Part shown: positions 9,095 through 17,353 of the stretch, piece by piece
How positions within the stretch are numbered: position 1 is the first letter of the stretch
How the letters are laid out: every line of letters starts with the position of its first letter
The notes under the pieces: model-generated
The model's input: only the letters and a program-made list of their open reading frames with translations
What the model was told of the DNA's origin: nothing
Databases searched by the model: none
DNA from: Gammaproteobacteria bacterium
Lineage (GTDB): Bacteria > Pseudomonadota > Gammaproteobacteria > Steroidobacterales > Steroidobacteraceae
DNA length: 42,883 bases
Assembly: GCA_023265875.1 (NCBI GenBank)
Contig: JAHFSF010000002.1
Location: 1-42,883, forward strand
Direction of reading: 5' to 3'
Made by a program: the position numbers and the translations under genes

Positions 9095-10375
9095 TCAGTT
9101 CGGCCGTCCCGCGGGGGTCCGGCCGCCCTTGCTCCTGGATTTCTCGTCGGCAGGCAGTTCATGACTGCCGCTCGTTTCCTGCCGGCTGCGCGCGCGCGCC
9201 GACCGCTCATCGACGTACATGATCTCGTGCTTGCCGAGCGCGATGACGTCGCCGTCGTTCAGGTAATGCTTGCGGACGCGCTTCGACTTCAGGTACACGC
9301 CATTGGTGCTGTTCAGGTCTTCGAGGACGCTGCCGTCCGCATTCGTGATGATCTGGCAGTGGTGCCGGCTGACGAACTTGCTGTCGATCTGCAGGTCGTT
9401 GTCGGACGTCCGGCCAATGATCAGCCGTCCGGGGCGCAGGGGTCGCTCCTCGACGTACTCGCCGGCATGCGCGACGATGATGCGCGCCATGATCTGGTCG
9501 GGCCCCACTGGCCTGGGCGGCGGCATGTCGGCCATGGCCGCCCGCATGCGGTTGGTGCGCGCGGCGAACTCCACCCACTGCAGTTCCTCGATCGCCACCT
9601 TCAATTCCTCGACGCCAACCGTGCTCCGCTCCAGCACGCAGGCGCTCATCATGGCCGTGTCGCACAGCGTGTTGATCAGGCGCGGCACGCCGCCCGTGTA
9701 GCGAAAGATGACCGGATGCGCTTCATCGGTGAAGATCTGCCGGCCGTGGGATCCTGCGACCTCGAGCCGGTGCAATACATAGGCCTGCGTATCCTCGGGT
9801 GACAACGCGGTCAGGTGGAAACGCAGGCGCACGCGCTGCACGAGCTGGATCAATTCCGCGGAATCGAGCTTTTCGCCAAGTTCCGGCTGTCCCGCCAGGA
9901 TGATCCGCAGCACCTTTTCCTTCGTGGTTTCGACACCGGACAGCAGCCGGATTTCCTCGAGCACGCGGTTGGACAGGTTCTGCGCCTCGTCGACGATCAG
10001 GAGCACCTTGCGGCCGGCGGCGTACTGCTCGACCAGGAACTGGTTCAGGGTTGCAATCAGCTCGCCCTTGCGCATCTTGAATGGCGAGAATCCGAACTGC
10101 ACCAGCACTGTCTGCAGGAATTCAGTCGCCGAGATCTGCGTCTGCGCGACCTGCGCGACGACGACGTCCTTCTCGAGTTCGCGCAGGAATGTCTCGATCA
10201 GCGTGGTCTTGCCGGAACCGATTTCGCCGGTGATGATGACGAAGCCATCGGTGAACCAGATCGTCGATTCCATGTACGCCTTGGCGCGCGCATGTTCTTT
10301 CGACAGGTACAGGAATGCAGGGTCCGGGCTCAGCCGGAATGGCAGTTCAGTCAGCTGAAAATGTTCCAGATACAT
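9095..10375 (-). CDS. ExeA/GspA-like AAA+ ATPase with C-terminal FHA domain
   Basis: The 426-residue protein starts with the ExeA signature (FQLTELPFRLSPDPAFLY). Walker A GEIGSGKT lies at 50-57, Walker B LLIVDEAQ at 125-132, and a sensor-like RIILAGQPEL follows at about 157-166. From about 312 to 390 there is a forkhead-associated domain with the GR (321-322), SRHH (336-339) and N-STNG (355-359) motifs that bind phosphothreonine peptides. The tail is charged and probably disordered. ExeA-like ATPases usually assist envelope assemblies such as type II secretion or polysaccharide export; an FHA fusion suggests control by Ser/Thr phosphorylation. It starts 12 nt after purK on the same strand, so it may share the purEK transcript. 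No secretion, kinase or polysaccharide genes are nearby. Confidence 0.88.
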   Translation of the reverse strand: MYLEHFQLTELPFRLSPDPAFLYLSKEHARAKAYMESTIWFTDGFVIITGEIGSGKTTLIETFLRELEKDVVVAQVAQTQISATEFLQTVLVQFGFSPFKMRKGELIATLNQFLVEQYAAGRKVLLIVDEAQNLSNRVLEEIRLLSGVETTKEKVLRIILAGQPELGEKLDSAELIQLVQRVRLRFHLTALSPEDTQAYVLHRLEVAGSHGRQIFTDEAHPVIFRYTGGVPRLINTLCDTAMMSACVLERSTVGVEELKVAIEELQWVEFAARTNRMRAAMADMPPPRPVGPDQIMARIIVAHAGEYVEERPLRPGRLIIGRTSDNDLQIDSKFVSRHHCQIITNADGSVLEDLNSTNGVYLKSKRVRKHYLNDGDVIALGKHEIMYVDERSARARSRQETSGSHELPADEKSRSKGGRTPAGRPN

Positions 10376-10387
10376 GAGGCATCAAGG

Positions 10388-11500
10388 CTAGCACAAGGGG
10401 CTTTCTGTCGTCCGCCGGCGGCCTGCAATGCGCCGCATGGCGGCGGCGGCGCGATCGCAATCCCGGCGGGTGGCGCAGACTTGTGTCAGGTGCCCCAGCT
10501 TGCGGCCCGGTCGTGGCGATTTGCCGTAGTCATGCCAGTGCAGTCCGGGAATGCCAAGCAGCTTGCCGGCAGGCGGCAGCCTGCCGATCAGGTTAACCAT
10601 GACCGCATGTCCGCGCGCGCGCGTGCTGCCAAGGGGCATTCCGGCAATTGCGCGGATGTGATTCTCAAACTGGCTGGTCTCGGCACCCTCGATGGTCCAG
10701 TGACCGGAGTTGTGCACGCGCGGGGCCAGTTCGTTGGCGACGAGCCGGCCACGATCCACGAAATACTCGACGCAGAGTACGCCGACATAGCGCAGTTCCA
10801 CGAGCAGCCGCTTCGCCTGTCTTTCCGCCGCGCGTTGCAGTCCCGCATCGGAAAATGGCGCGCGCGTCTGCGCAAGGATCCCGAGCTCATGGACATTTTC
10901 CGCGAGCGGATAGCAGGCGATTCTTCCGCCCTGGTCCCGCGCGGCGATCAGCGACACCTCGCGCGTGAAGCGCACGAAGCGTTCATAGAGCAGTGGCTGG
11001 CCGCCCAGCTGCCGCCATGCTGCCGCTGCATCGGCAGGCTGGCGCAGCGGTGACTGGCCCTTGCCGTCATAGCCAAGCCGGAGCGTCTTCAGGATGCCGG
11101 GCGTGCCGAGCGATGCAATTGCGCGCTGCAGTCCATGCCAGTCATTCACGGCGGCATACGGCGCGACCGGTATCCCGAGGCGCTGGAACAGTCTCTTCTC
11201 CCGCAGCCGGTCCTGGCCGATGGCGAGGGCGCGCGGCGGTGGCCAGACCGGCGCGATCTTTTCGACTGCGCGCACCGAGGCGACCGGCACGTTCTCCCAG
11301 TCGAAGGTCATGACGTCGACGCCTCGCGCGAACCGGGCCAGCGCCCGCAGGTCATCGAAGGCGCCGGTGACGATCGGCGCAACCGCGGCGCCAGGCACCT
11401 CTGCACTGCGGTCGTACATCGTGAATTGAAGCCCGAGCGGAATGCCGGAAAGGGCCATCATCCGGCCGAGCTGGCCGGCGCCGATGATGCCGATGCGCAT
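10388..11500 (-). CDS. purK: 5-(carboxyamino)imidazole ribonucleotide synthase PurK
   Basis: PurK is an ATP-grasp enzyme that converts aminoimidazole ribonucleotide, ATP and bicarbonate to N5-CAIR in de novo purine synthesis. The N-terminal nucleotide-binding segment GIIGAGQLGRMM is intact. The central VMTFDWENVP, the KTLRLGYDGKGQ loop, and the ATP-grasp segment ending NELAPRVHNSGHWT are all present. At 370 residues it has normal family length. It follows purE with a 3-nt gap; PurE uses its product. The exeA-like gene follows 12 nt further on. Confidence 0.96.
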   Translation of the reverse strand: MRIGIIGAGQLGRMMALSGIPLGLQFTMYDRSAEVPGAAVAPIVTGAFDDLRALARFARGVDVMTFDWENVPVASVRAVEKIAPVWPPPRALAIGQDRLREKRLFQRLGIPVAPYAAVNDWHGLQRAIASLGTPGILKTLRLGYDGKGQSPLRQPADAAAAWRQLGGQPLLYERFVRFTREVSLIAARDQGGRIACYPLAENVHELGILAQTRAPFSDAGLQRAAERQAKRLLVELRYVGVLCVEYFVDRGRLVANELAPRVHNSGHWTIEGAETSQFENHIRAIAGMPLGSTRARGHAVMVNLIGRLPPAGKLLGIPGLHWHDYGKSPRPGRKLGHLTQVCATRRDCDRAAAAMRRIAGRRRTTESPLC

Positions 11501-11503
11501 GAT

Positions 11504-11995
11504 TCAGCTGCCGGACGGGTCGGGCTGCGCCAGCACGTCGGCCGTCTGACGCTCGCGGAAGGCGCGCAGCGCGTCCATGAATGGCGGATGCCTGCCCGCC
11601 AGGATTGCGGTTGCCAGCAGCGCCGCATTCCTGGCGCCGGGTTCGCCGATCGCGACCGTCGCGACCGGCACGCCCGCCGGCATCTGCGCGATCGACAACA
11701 GTGAATCGAGGCCTTGCAGGGCCTTCGACTGGATCGGCACGCCGATGACCGGCAGCAGGGTCTTTGACGCCGCCATTCCGGGCAGGTGGGCGGCGCCGCC
11801 GGCACCTGCGATCAGCACCTCGAGGCCCCGACCGGCGGCGCCCGAGGCGTACTGAAACAGCAGATCAGGCGTACGGTGGGCCGAAACGATCCGGGTCTCG
11901 AATGGAACGGACAACGCGGTCAGGATAGCGGCCGTGTGCCGCATCGTGTCCCAGTCCGACGACGAGCCCATGATGATGCCGACCAGCGGTTTCAT
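11504..11995 (-). CDS. purE: 5-(carboxyamino)imidazole ribonucleotide mutase PurE
   Basis: PurE (class I) moves the carboxyl group of N5-CAIR to C4, giving CAIR. The 163-residue protein shows the [10 protein letters not shown] phosphate loop at the N-terminus, the SAHRTP active-site segment, and the [11 protein letters not shown] and VPIQS motifs. The ATG lies only 6 nt after a -10-like TAGAAT and has no Shine-Dalgarno, so the message may be leaderless. It leads the purE-purK-ATPase unit, and purC is 3.5 kb away on the same strand. Confidence 0.96.
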   Translation of the reverse strand: MKPLVGIIMGSSSDWDTMRHTAAILTALSVPFETRIVSAHRTPDLLFQYASGAAGRGLEVLIAGAGGAAHLPGMAASKTLLPVIGVPIQSKALQGLDSLLSIAQMPAGVPVATVAIGEPGARNAALLATAILAGRHPPFMDALRAFRERQTADVLAQPDPSGS

Positions 11996-12001
11996 CGCGA
12001 A

Positions 12002-12058
12002 ATTCTAGCATGCTGCCCCGGCACGGCAGTGTCTGGACGTGCCCAAGTGCTTGTCTGG
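12002..12058 (-). promoter_or_regulatory. Putative purE promoter region with two CCAGACA direct repeats
   Basis: On the minus strand a -10-like TAGAAT (12007-12002) ends 6 nt before the purE ATG. No good -35 hexamer is present. Instead, the heptamer CCAGACA occurs twice in the same orientation (12058-12052 and 12036-12030), spaced 22 bp start to start, about two helical turns. If transcription starts at the ATG, the proximal copy would cover about -41 to -35. This would fit an activator or repressor site, but the protein is unknown and chance cannot be excluded. Confidence 0.35.
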
Positions 12059-12080
12059 GCAGGGCCTCTTCCCGGGGACT

Positions 12081-12148
12081 ATCCCTGAAAGACCCCCGCG
12101 CCGACAGGGAGTAGAGCGGCGCGGGGGGAAGCCCGGAATTCAGGGGAT
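12081..12148. other. Long two-stem hairpin in the darP-purE intergenic region
   Basis: An 11-bp perfect inverted repeat, CCCCCGCGCCG (12093-12103) with CGGCGCGGGGG (12117-12127), has a 13-nt loop. It is enclosed by a second pairing, ATCCCTGAA (12081-12089) with TTCAGGGGAT (12139-12148, one bulge). The symmetric architecture can form on either strand. There is no T-run, so a standard intrinsic terminator is unlikely. It could be part of a purE leader RNA if transcription starts upstream, or a separate small RNA. I could not match it to a known RNA family. Confidence 0.5.
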
Positions 12149-12208
12149 GCTTGATACCTTGGGCAACGCGATCAGGCTAACGCGGGTGACACGCGGATCA
12201 ACAGCGGC

Positions 12209-12228
12209 CTGTCGCCGGACGGCGACAG
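12209..12228 (-). terminator. Hairpin directly after darP stop
   Basis: On the minus strand, CTGTCGCC-GTCC-GGCGACAG forms an 8-bp stem starting 2 nt after the darP TGA. It lacks a following T-run, so it may stabilise the 3' end rather than terminate by itself. Confidence 0.4.
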
Positions 12229-12229
12229 C

Positions 12230-12748
12230 TCAGCGCGGTACCCCGTCGGCCAGCCGTTCGCGGATCCAGCGGAACAGTTCACGCCCGGCGCCGGAAGGCC
12301 TGCCGCCGGCACCTTCCGCCGCCGCGGCCTCGCGCAGGCGTGCCAGCACCGCGCGCTCCGCTGCAGGGCACTCCGCCATGAAATCGGCCATCGCCGATGG
12401 TCCCTCCTGCACCAGCCGGTCGCGCCAGCGCTCGGCGCGCTTGAAGCGCATCGCATCCAGTCGGGTGGTCGCGGCCACCGCTGCCAGCGCCGCGTGGATC
12501 GGTTCCGGGTCCACGCCGCGCATCAGTTTTCCGACAAAGAGCTTCTGGCGCAGCAATGCGCCATGGCTGTTGATGCGCCTGGCGAGCAGGATGGCGTCGC
12601 GCAGCTTTTCAGGCAAGGCGAGTCCAGCCAGCACATCGTCGGGAGCCTCGATCAGGCGCTCGCCGAGGGCCTGCGACTCCTGCGCGCGGCGCTTCAGTTC
12701 GCCCTTGGTCGGCGGCGGTGGTTCCCCCGGGAGCTGGCGGCGTCGCAT
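12230..12748 (-). CDS. darP: Ribosome biogenesis factor DarP (YjgA, DUF615)
   Basis: DarP/YjgA associates with late 50S precursors and helps large-subunit maturation. The 172-residue protein is helical and highly charged, with the family's N-terminal PPTKGELKRRAQESQALGERL and the central LPEKLRDAILLARRI and HGALLRQKLFVGKLMR segments. It is divergent from tldE/pmbA, the same arrangement as yjgA-pmbA in E. coli. The ATG is 7 nt after a -10-like TAGCAT with no Shine-Dalgarno, so the transcript may be leaderless. Confidence 0.93.
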   Translation of the reverse strand: MRRRQLPGEPPPPTKGELKRRAQESQALGERLIEAPDDVLAGLALPEKLRDAILLARRINSHGALLRQKLFVGKLMRGVDPEPIHAALAAVAATTRLDAMRFKRAERWRDRLVQEGPSAMADFMAECPAAERAVLARLREAAAAEGAGGRPSGAGRELFRWIRERLADGVPR

Positions 12749-12829
12749 CGACGCGATGCTAGCATGCAGGTGATTACCCGCTGCGCGCGGGCCGGTACAA
12801 TCCGCGCTCCGCCGCTTGCCTGGAACGCA

Positions 12830-14167
12830 ATGACCGAAGTCGCCCGTCCTGTCCAGTCCGAACTCGAGCAGGTCGTCGGGCAGGCGCTTGCGCTTGCGCG
12901 CCGCCGCGGCGCATCGGCGGCCGAGGCCGGCGTCAGCGTCGCGTCGGGCCTGTCGGTGACGGTGCGTCTGGGCGAGGTGGAAACCCTCGAATACCAGCGC
13001 GACCGCAGCCTTGGCGTTACTGTCTACGTGGGTCAGCGAAAGGGGTCCGCGAGCACTGCGAACCTGACGTCGTCCGCGGTCGAGGAAACCGTCGCCAAGG
13101 CGCTTTCAATCGCGAGCTTCACGGCTGAGGATGTGTTCGCTGGCCTGCCTGATGCCGCGCTGATGGCTCGCGAGCTGCCGGATCTCGACCTGTTCCATCC
13201 GTGGGAGATCGAGGCGACGGAGGCCATCGGGCTGGCGAAGAAATGCGAAGCGGCGGGGCTTGCGGTCGATCCGCGCATCCGGAATTCCGAGGGTGCGTCT
13301 GTCTCGACCCACCGGAAACTACGCGTGTTCGGCAACAGCCATGGCTTCGTCGGCGGCTATCCGTCCACCGCCCACAGTGTCAGCTGCGTCGTTCTCGGCC
13401 AAAGCGACGGTGACATGGAACGCGACTACTGGTATACGGCGGCGCGGGACTGGCGCGCCCTCGAGGACATCGAGGACGTCGGCCGCAAGGCGGCCGCGAG
13501 GGCACTGAGCCGACTCGGCGCCGACAAGCTCACGACCCGCAAGGCACCCGTGTTGTTCGCGCCGGAACTCGCCCGCGGGCTGATCAGTCATTTCACCGGT
13601 GCAATCGGCGGCGCCGCCCAGTACCGCCGCAGCAGCTTCCTGCTGGACGCCGCGGGACAGGCGATATTTCCGCCGGCCATTTCGCTGGCCGAGCGGCCGC
13701 ATCTGCCGGGTGCGCTGGGCTCGGCGCCATTTGACGGCGAAGGTGTCGCGACCCGCGACCGCGACCTGGTCGTGGACGGCGTGCTGACCGGCTATGTGCT
13801 CGACGCGTATTCCGCGCGCAAGCTCGGGCTTTCGACCACCGGCAATGCCGGCGGCGTGCACAACCTCGTGGTGCTGGGCGAGACGCTCGATTCCGGGGCG
13901 CTGTTGCGCCGGCTGGGCACGGGGCTCCTGGTCACGGAGATGATGGGGCAGGGCGTCAACCCGGTGACCGGTGACTATTCGCGCGGCGCGACAGGTTTCT
14001 GGGTGGAGGGCGCAGTGGTCGGCAGGCCGGTGCACGAGATCACGGTCGCCGGCAACCTGCGCGACATGTATCGCGGCATCGTCGCGCTCGGCGACGACAT
14101 GGACTGCCGGGGCGCGATACATTGCGGCTCGATGCTGATCGAGCAGATGACGATCGCAGGCGGCTAG
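12830..14167 (+). CDS. pmbA: TldE/PmbA, non-catalytic partner of TldD
   Basis: PmbA (TldE) forms a heterodimer with TldD for peptide processing. The protein is 445 residues, near E. coli PmbA (450). It lacks the HExxxH motif, as expected, and carries family blocks such as the N-terminal EYQRDRSLGVTVYVG, GLISHFTGAIGGAAQYR, STTGNAGGVHNL and GYSRGATGFWVE-like GDYSRGATGFWVEG. The ORF track starts at 12494, running through antisense darP; the supported start is ATG 12830 (MTEVARPVQ), with GGAA just upstream and a -10-like TACAAT at 12796-12801. Its stop overlaps the stop of convergent yihY at CTAG. Confidence 0.94.
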   Translation: MTEVARPVQSELEQVVGQALALARRRGASAAEAGVSVASGLSVTVRLGEVETLEYQRDRSLGVTVYVGQRKGSASTANLTSSAVEETVAKALSIASFTAEDVFAGLPDAALMARELPDLDLFHPWEIEATEAIGLAKKCEAAGLAVDPRIRNSEGASVSTHRKLRVFGNSHGFVGGYPSTAHSVSCVVLGQSDGDMERDYWYTAARDWRALEDIEDVGRKAAARALSRLGADKLTTRKAPVLFAPELARGLISHFTGAIGGAAQYRRSSFLLDAAGQAIFPPAISLAERPHLPGALGSAPFDGEGVATRDRDLVVDGVLTGYVLDAYSARKLGLSTTGNAGGVHNLVVLGETLDSGALLRRLGTGLLVTEMMGQGVNPVTGDYSRGATGFWVEGAVVGRPVHEITVAGNLRDMYRGIVALGDDMDCRGAIHCGSMLIEQMTIAGG

Positions 14168-15489
14168 GGCGCCGGGCGGCTCGCGAGGTCGCGCAGCGTC
14201 AGGTCCGCCGTGCGTTCCCGGATCGCCGCCTCGATGTGACCGGCGATCGCATCGGCTTCCGGTTCGGTGCGTGCGCGCCAGAGCAGCCAGGTTTCATACT
14301 GTCGTTCGTCACGCACCGCATTCAGTATGTCGTGCAGGCCGATGCCTTTGAGGTCGCGCGCCGGCAGCACATCCTCTTCCTCGGTGGTCGTCACGAGACC
14401 GGCTTTCTCGAGCGAGTCGATGACGGTCGCGAGCGCGGAGCCCGGAATCTCGAGGCGTTCCGCCAGGCCGCGCAACCGCCACGCCGGACGGCCTGCCACA
14501 AAGTTTCTCGCCGCGAGCAGCATGACCGTCAGCGCCAGCCGTTCGCGCAGGCAGCTGGTCAGCCGGACCGGCGCCTGCCCGGCGCGCAGATAGCGCGGGT
14601 TCTGGATGTAGAAGGAGAGCTGCGCGCCGATCAGCAGGATCAGCCAGCTCAGGTAGATCCAGATGAGCGCCGACACGAAGATGGCGAAACCCCTGTAGAC
14701 AAGGACCGTGCCCGTCGAGGCTGCGACGATCTGTGCGAAGATCGCGCCGCTCATTGCCCACAGCACGCCGGCCGTGACACCACCGGCGAGCGCGGCGGCG
14801 AGCCGCACGCGCGTATTCGGCACGAACACGTACAGGAACGTGAATACCGCGGTCACGAACAGGTAGATCCCCGCGTTGCCGAGGCCGCGGATGATCGAGC
14901 CCAGCGGCTCGCGACTCGTGAGCCAGCGCATGCCCTCATAGTCGGCAACGGCGCCCAGCAGGCTGAGGGCGGTGACGAGGAACACCGGGCCGATCACCAT
15001 CAGGCTCAGGTACTCGCTGATGCGGCGCATCAGGGAGCGCGGCCGCTCGACATGCCAGGCGAAATTGAAGGCGCCTTCGAGCTTCTGGATCGTGGCGATG
15101 ATGGTGTAGATGAGGAAGGCGAGGCCCAACGAGCCCAGCACGCCACCGCGCACGTTTTCGACGAAGGTCATGATCAGCGCGGTCATCTCGCCGGCCCGCT
15201 CGCCGATCGGACTCAGGAAGTCGCGAATCCTCGGCTCGAGATTGTGATGCAGGCCGAAGCCATTCAGCACGACCAGTGCGAAGGCGACCAGCGGAACGAC
15301 GGATAGCAGCGTCGTGTAGACGAGGCCCATCGCGCGCAGATTGAGCTCGCCAGTCAGCAGGTCCCGGATCAGCGCATAGGGATAGCGAAGCAGGTCGAGC
15401 AGCCATCCGGCCGGGTTCAGGTGCGACCCCGCATGGCGGTCGAACAGGAGTCGTTCGATTCGCCGGCGCGGATCCAGACTCATGGTCAT
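14164..15489 (-). CDS. YihY/BrkB-family inner membrane protein
   Basis: About 441 residues. The first two thirds contain about six hydrophobic helices with the family hallmarks LRAMGLVYTTLLSVVPLVAFAL, FVENVRGGVLGSLGLAF and WIYLSWLILLIGAQLSFY. The last 130 residues form a soluble winged-helix-like extension (LAERLEIPGSALATVIDSLEKAGLV) typical of the longer YihY proteins in Gammaproteobacteria. Older annotations call the family RNase BN or BrkB; the RNase assignment was wrong and transport function is unproven. The track start at 15591 runs back into purC; I prefer ATG 15489 or 15483. No Shine-Dalgarno is clear. Confidence 0.88.
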   Translation of the reverse strand: MTMSLDPRRRIERLLFDRHAGSHLNPAGWLLDLLRYPYALIRDLLTGELNLRAMGLVYTTLLSVVPLVAFALVVLNGFGLHHNLEPRIRDFLSPIGERAGEMTALIMTFVENVRGGVLGSLGLAFLIYTIIATIQKLEGAFNFAWHVERPRSLMRRISEYLSLMVIGPVFLVTALSLLGAVADYEGMRWLTSREPLGSIIRGLGNAGIYLFVTAVFTFLYVFVPNTRVRLAAALAGGVTAGVLWAMSGAIFAQIVAASTGTVLVYRGFAIFVSALIWIYLSWLILLIGAQLSFYIQNPRYLRAGQAPVRLTSCLRERLALTVMLLAARNFVAGRPAWRLRGLAERLEIPGSALATVIDSLEKAGLVTTTEEEDVLPARDLKGIGLHDILNAVRDERQYETWLLWRARTEPEADAIAGHIEAAIRERTADLTLRDLASRPAP

Positions 15490-15538
15490 CGCGGCAGCGT
15501 GGCACAGGCCGGATGACGCCGCAATGCGCGGCGCCGTC

Positions 15539-16426
15539 TCAGCCGACCAGCCGACGCTCGGCCTCGCGGTACTTCTCGGCGGTCCTTGCAATGACGTCTG
15601 CCGGCAGGTGCGGCGCAGGTGGCCGCTTGTCCCAGGACAGTGTCTCCAGGTAGTCGCGCACGTATTGCTTGTCGAAAGAGGGCGGGCTGATGCCCGCGCG
15701 GTAACTGTCCACCGGCCAGAAGCGTGAGGAATCCGGTGTCAGCGCCTCATCCATCAGCACGACACGGCCCGTCGCGTCGAGTCCGAACTCGAACTTCGTG
15801 TCGGCAATGATGATGCCGCGGACGAGCGCATAGGCGGCGGCCTGCGTGTAGAGGGCCAGCGCGAGCTCGCGCACGCGGGCAGCATTCGTTGCGCCGATGG
15901 CCGACTGCATCTGGTCGAAACCGATGTTTTCGTCATGCTGCCCGGCGGCGGCCTTGGTCGCGGGCGTGAAGATCGGGGCCGGCAGCCGGGCGGCGAGCGC
16001 CAGTCCCGCCGGCAGCGGGATCCCGCACACGGCGCCGTGACGCTGGTAGTCCTTCCAGCCCGACCCGATCAGATAGCCTCGAACCACGGCCTCGATCGGC
16101 AACGGCGTCAGGCGCCGGACGATCACCGCGCGGCCTTCCAGCAGCGCAAGTTCCGATGGATCCGTGACATGCCGCGACAGCGGCTCAGCAGTCAGGTGAT
16201 TCGCGGCGATCTTGCTCGTCCGCGCGAACCAGAAATTGGATATCGCCGTCAGCACGCGCCCCTTGCCGGGGATCGGGTCGGGCAACACGACGTCGAAAGC
16301 GGAAAGCCGGTCGGTCGCGACGATCAGGAGCCGCGTGTCGTCGATCGCGTAGTTGTCCCGCACCTTGCCACGGTGGACGAGCGGCAGGCCGGCGAGCCGG
16401 GATTCGAACAGGGGACTCTGGTCCAT
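15539..16426 (-). CDS. purC: SAICAR synthase PurC (long form)
   Basis: PurC joins aspartate to CAIR using ATP to make SAICAR, the step after PurE. The 295-residue protein has [11 protein letters not shown] near the N-terminus (nucleotide site), [41 protein letters not shown] and [12 protein letters not shown]. It belongs to the longer, yeast Ade1-like class rather than the 237-residue E. coli type. The track's upstream start at 16564 would overlap djlA; ATG 16426 gives a normal N-terminus. It is divergent from djlA and lies 3.5 kb from purEK. Confidence 0.95.
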   Translation of the reverse strand: MDQSPLFESRLAGLPLVHRGKVRDNYAIDDTRLLIVATDRLSAFDVVLPDPIPGKGRVLTAISNFWFARTSKIAANHLTAEPLSRHVTDPSELALLEGRAVIVRRLTPLPIEAVVRGYLIGSGWKDYQRHGAVCGIPLPAGLALAARLPAPIFTPATKAAAGQHDENIGFDQMQSAIGATNAARVRELALALYTQAAAYALVRGIIIADTKFEFGLDATGRVVLMDEALTPDSSRFWPVDSYRAGISPPSFDKQYVRDYLETLSWDKRPPAPHLPADVIARTAEKYREAERRLVG

Positions 16427-16520
16427 GCAGCGAGGGCTCTTGATAACATGGCGCCCGTGCGCGCCTGTGCGGGAGCGCGGATTCTTGCAGCCGCGCGTTC
16501 TGGCGGTCAAGGAAATGGCG

Positions 16521-17345
16521 ATGAACTGGACCGGCAAGCTGGTCGGCGCATTGCTGGGGTTCATCCTCAGCCGCCGGCCGCTGGGCGTGCTGATTGGAAT
16601 GATCGCGGGCCATTTCTATGACCTGCGGATGGCTGGCGGTCTGGCAGGTCCGCGCGTCGACCCGGCGCTCGTGCGTCCGGCGTTCTTCCGCACGGCCTTC
16701 GGCGTCATGGGTCACATCGCCAAGTCTGACGGCCGCGTGTCGGAGCAGGATATCGCCGCGGCGCGCCGCATCTTCCGCCAGTTCAACCTGAACGACGCGG
16801 ACACGCGGGCCGCGATCGACTGCTACACGCTGGGCAAAAGCAATGCGTTCGAGTTGACGGCTGCGCTCGGGGAACTGGTCCGTGTCTGCCGCGGCCGCGG
16901 CGACCTGTTGCGCATGTTCCTGGAGATCCAGATGCGTGCCGCGTTGATGGGCGACGGCCTGCAGGGCGCCACGCGCGCGACACTTGTGCGCATCGCGCAG
17001 GCCCTCGATATCGGCTCCATCGAGTTCACACACCTCGAGACCGTCCTGCGTCTGCAGGGCTACGGTATGGCGTCCGGCCAGGGGTCGGATCGGTCCGGCG
17101 GTTACCGGCCCGGCACGACCGGCGGACGCGATGCGCTCGCCGCGGCCTATGAAGTCCTCGATGTGCCGCGCAGCGCTACCGATGCCGAGGTCAAGCGCAG
17201 TTACCGCCGCCAGATGAGTCAGAACCATCCGGACAAGCTCGTGGCACGCGGCCTGCCGGAATCGATGCTGGAAGTCGCCAAGCAGAAGACCCAGGCCATC
17301 CAGGCAGCCTGGGAACGGATCCGCGAATCGCGTGGCATGCGCTAG
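16521..17345 (+). CDS. djlA: Membrane-anchored DnaJ co-chaperone DjlA
   Basis: DjlA is an inner-membrane J-protein that stimulates the ATPase of DnaK. The 274-residue product has an N-terminal transmembrane helix (about residues 5-30), a TerB-like helical domain ([19 protein letters not shown], about 60-170), a short Gly-rich linker and a C-terminal J domain with HPDK at 236-239. Length matches E. coli DjlA (271). Of two nearby ATGs, 16521 is chosen because AAGGA at 16509-16513 is spaced 7 nt from it. The track start at 16353 is a read-back into antisense purC. rpe follows after 8 nt. Confidence 0.93.
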   Translation: MNWTGKLVGALLGFILSRRPLGVLIGMIAGHFYDLRMAGGLAGPRVDPALVRPAFFRTAFGVMGHIAKSDGRVSEQDIAAARRIFRQFNLNDADTRAAIDCYTLGKSNAFELTAALGELVRVCRGRGDLLRMFLEIQMRAALMGDGLQGATRATLVRIAQALDIGSIEFTHLETVLRLQGYGMASGQGSDRSGGYRPGTTGGRDALAAAYEVLDVPRSATDAEVKRSYRRQMSQNHPDKLVARGLPESMLEVAKQKTQAIQAAWERIRESRGMR

Positions 17346-17353
17346 ACTGAAAC

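Noticed and set aside
10385-10390. TAGCCT as a -10 box for the ExeA-like gene
   Set aside because: It includes the purK stop codon and is a poor hexamer; co-transcription with purK is more likely.
12039-12773. Plus-strand 244-aa ORF across the purE-darP region
   Set aside because: Low-complexity Arg/Ser/Ala composition, antisense to darP, no ribosome binding site and no recognisable motif.
17343-17348. TAGACT as a -10 box for rpe
   Set aside because: TAG is the djlA stop codon and there is no -35; rpe is most simply transcribed with djlA.
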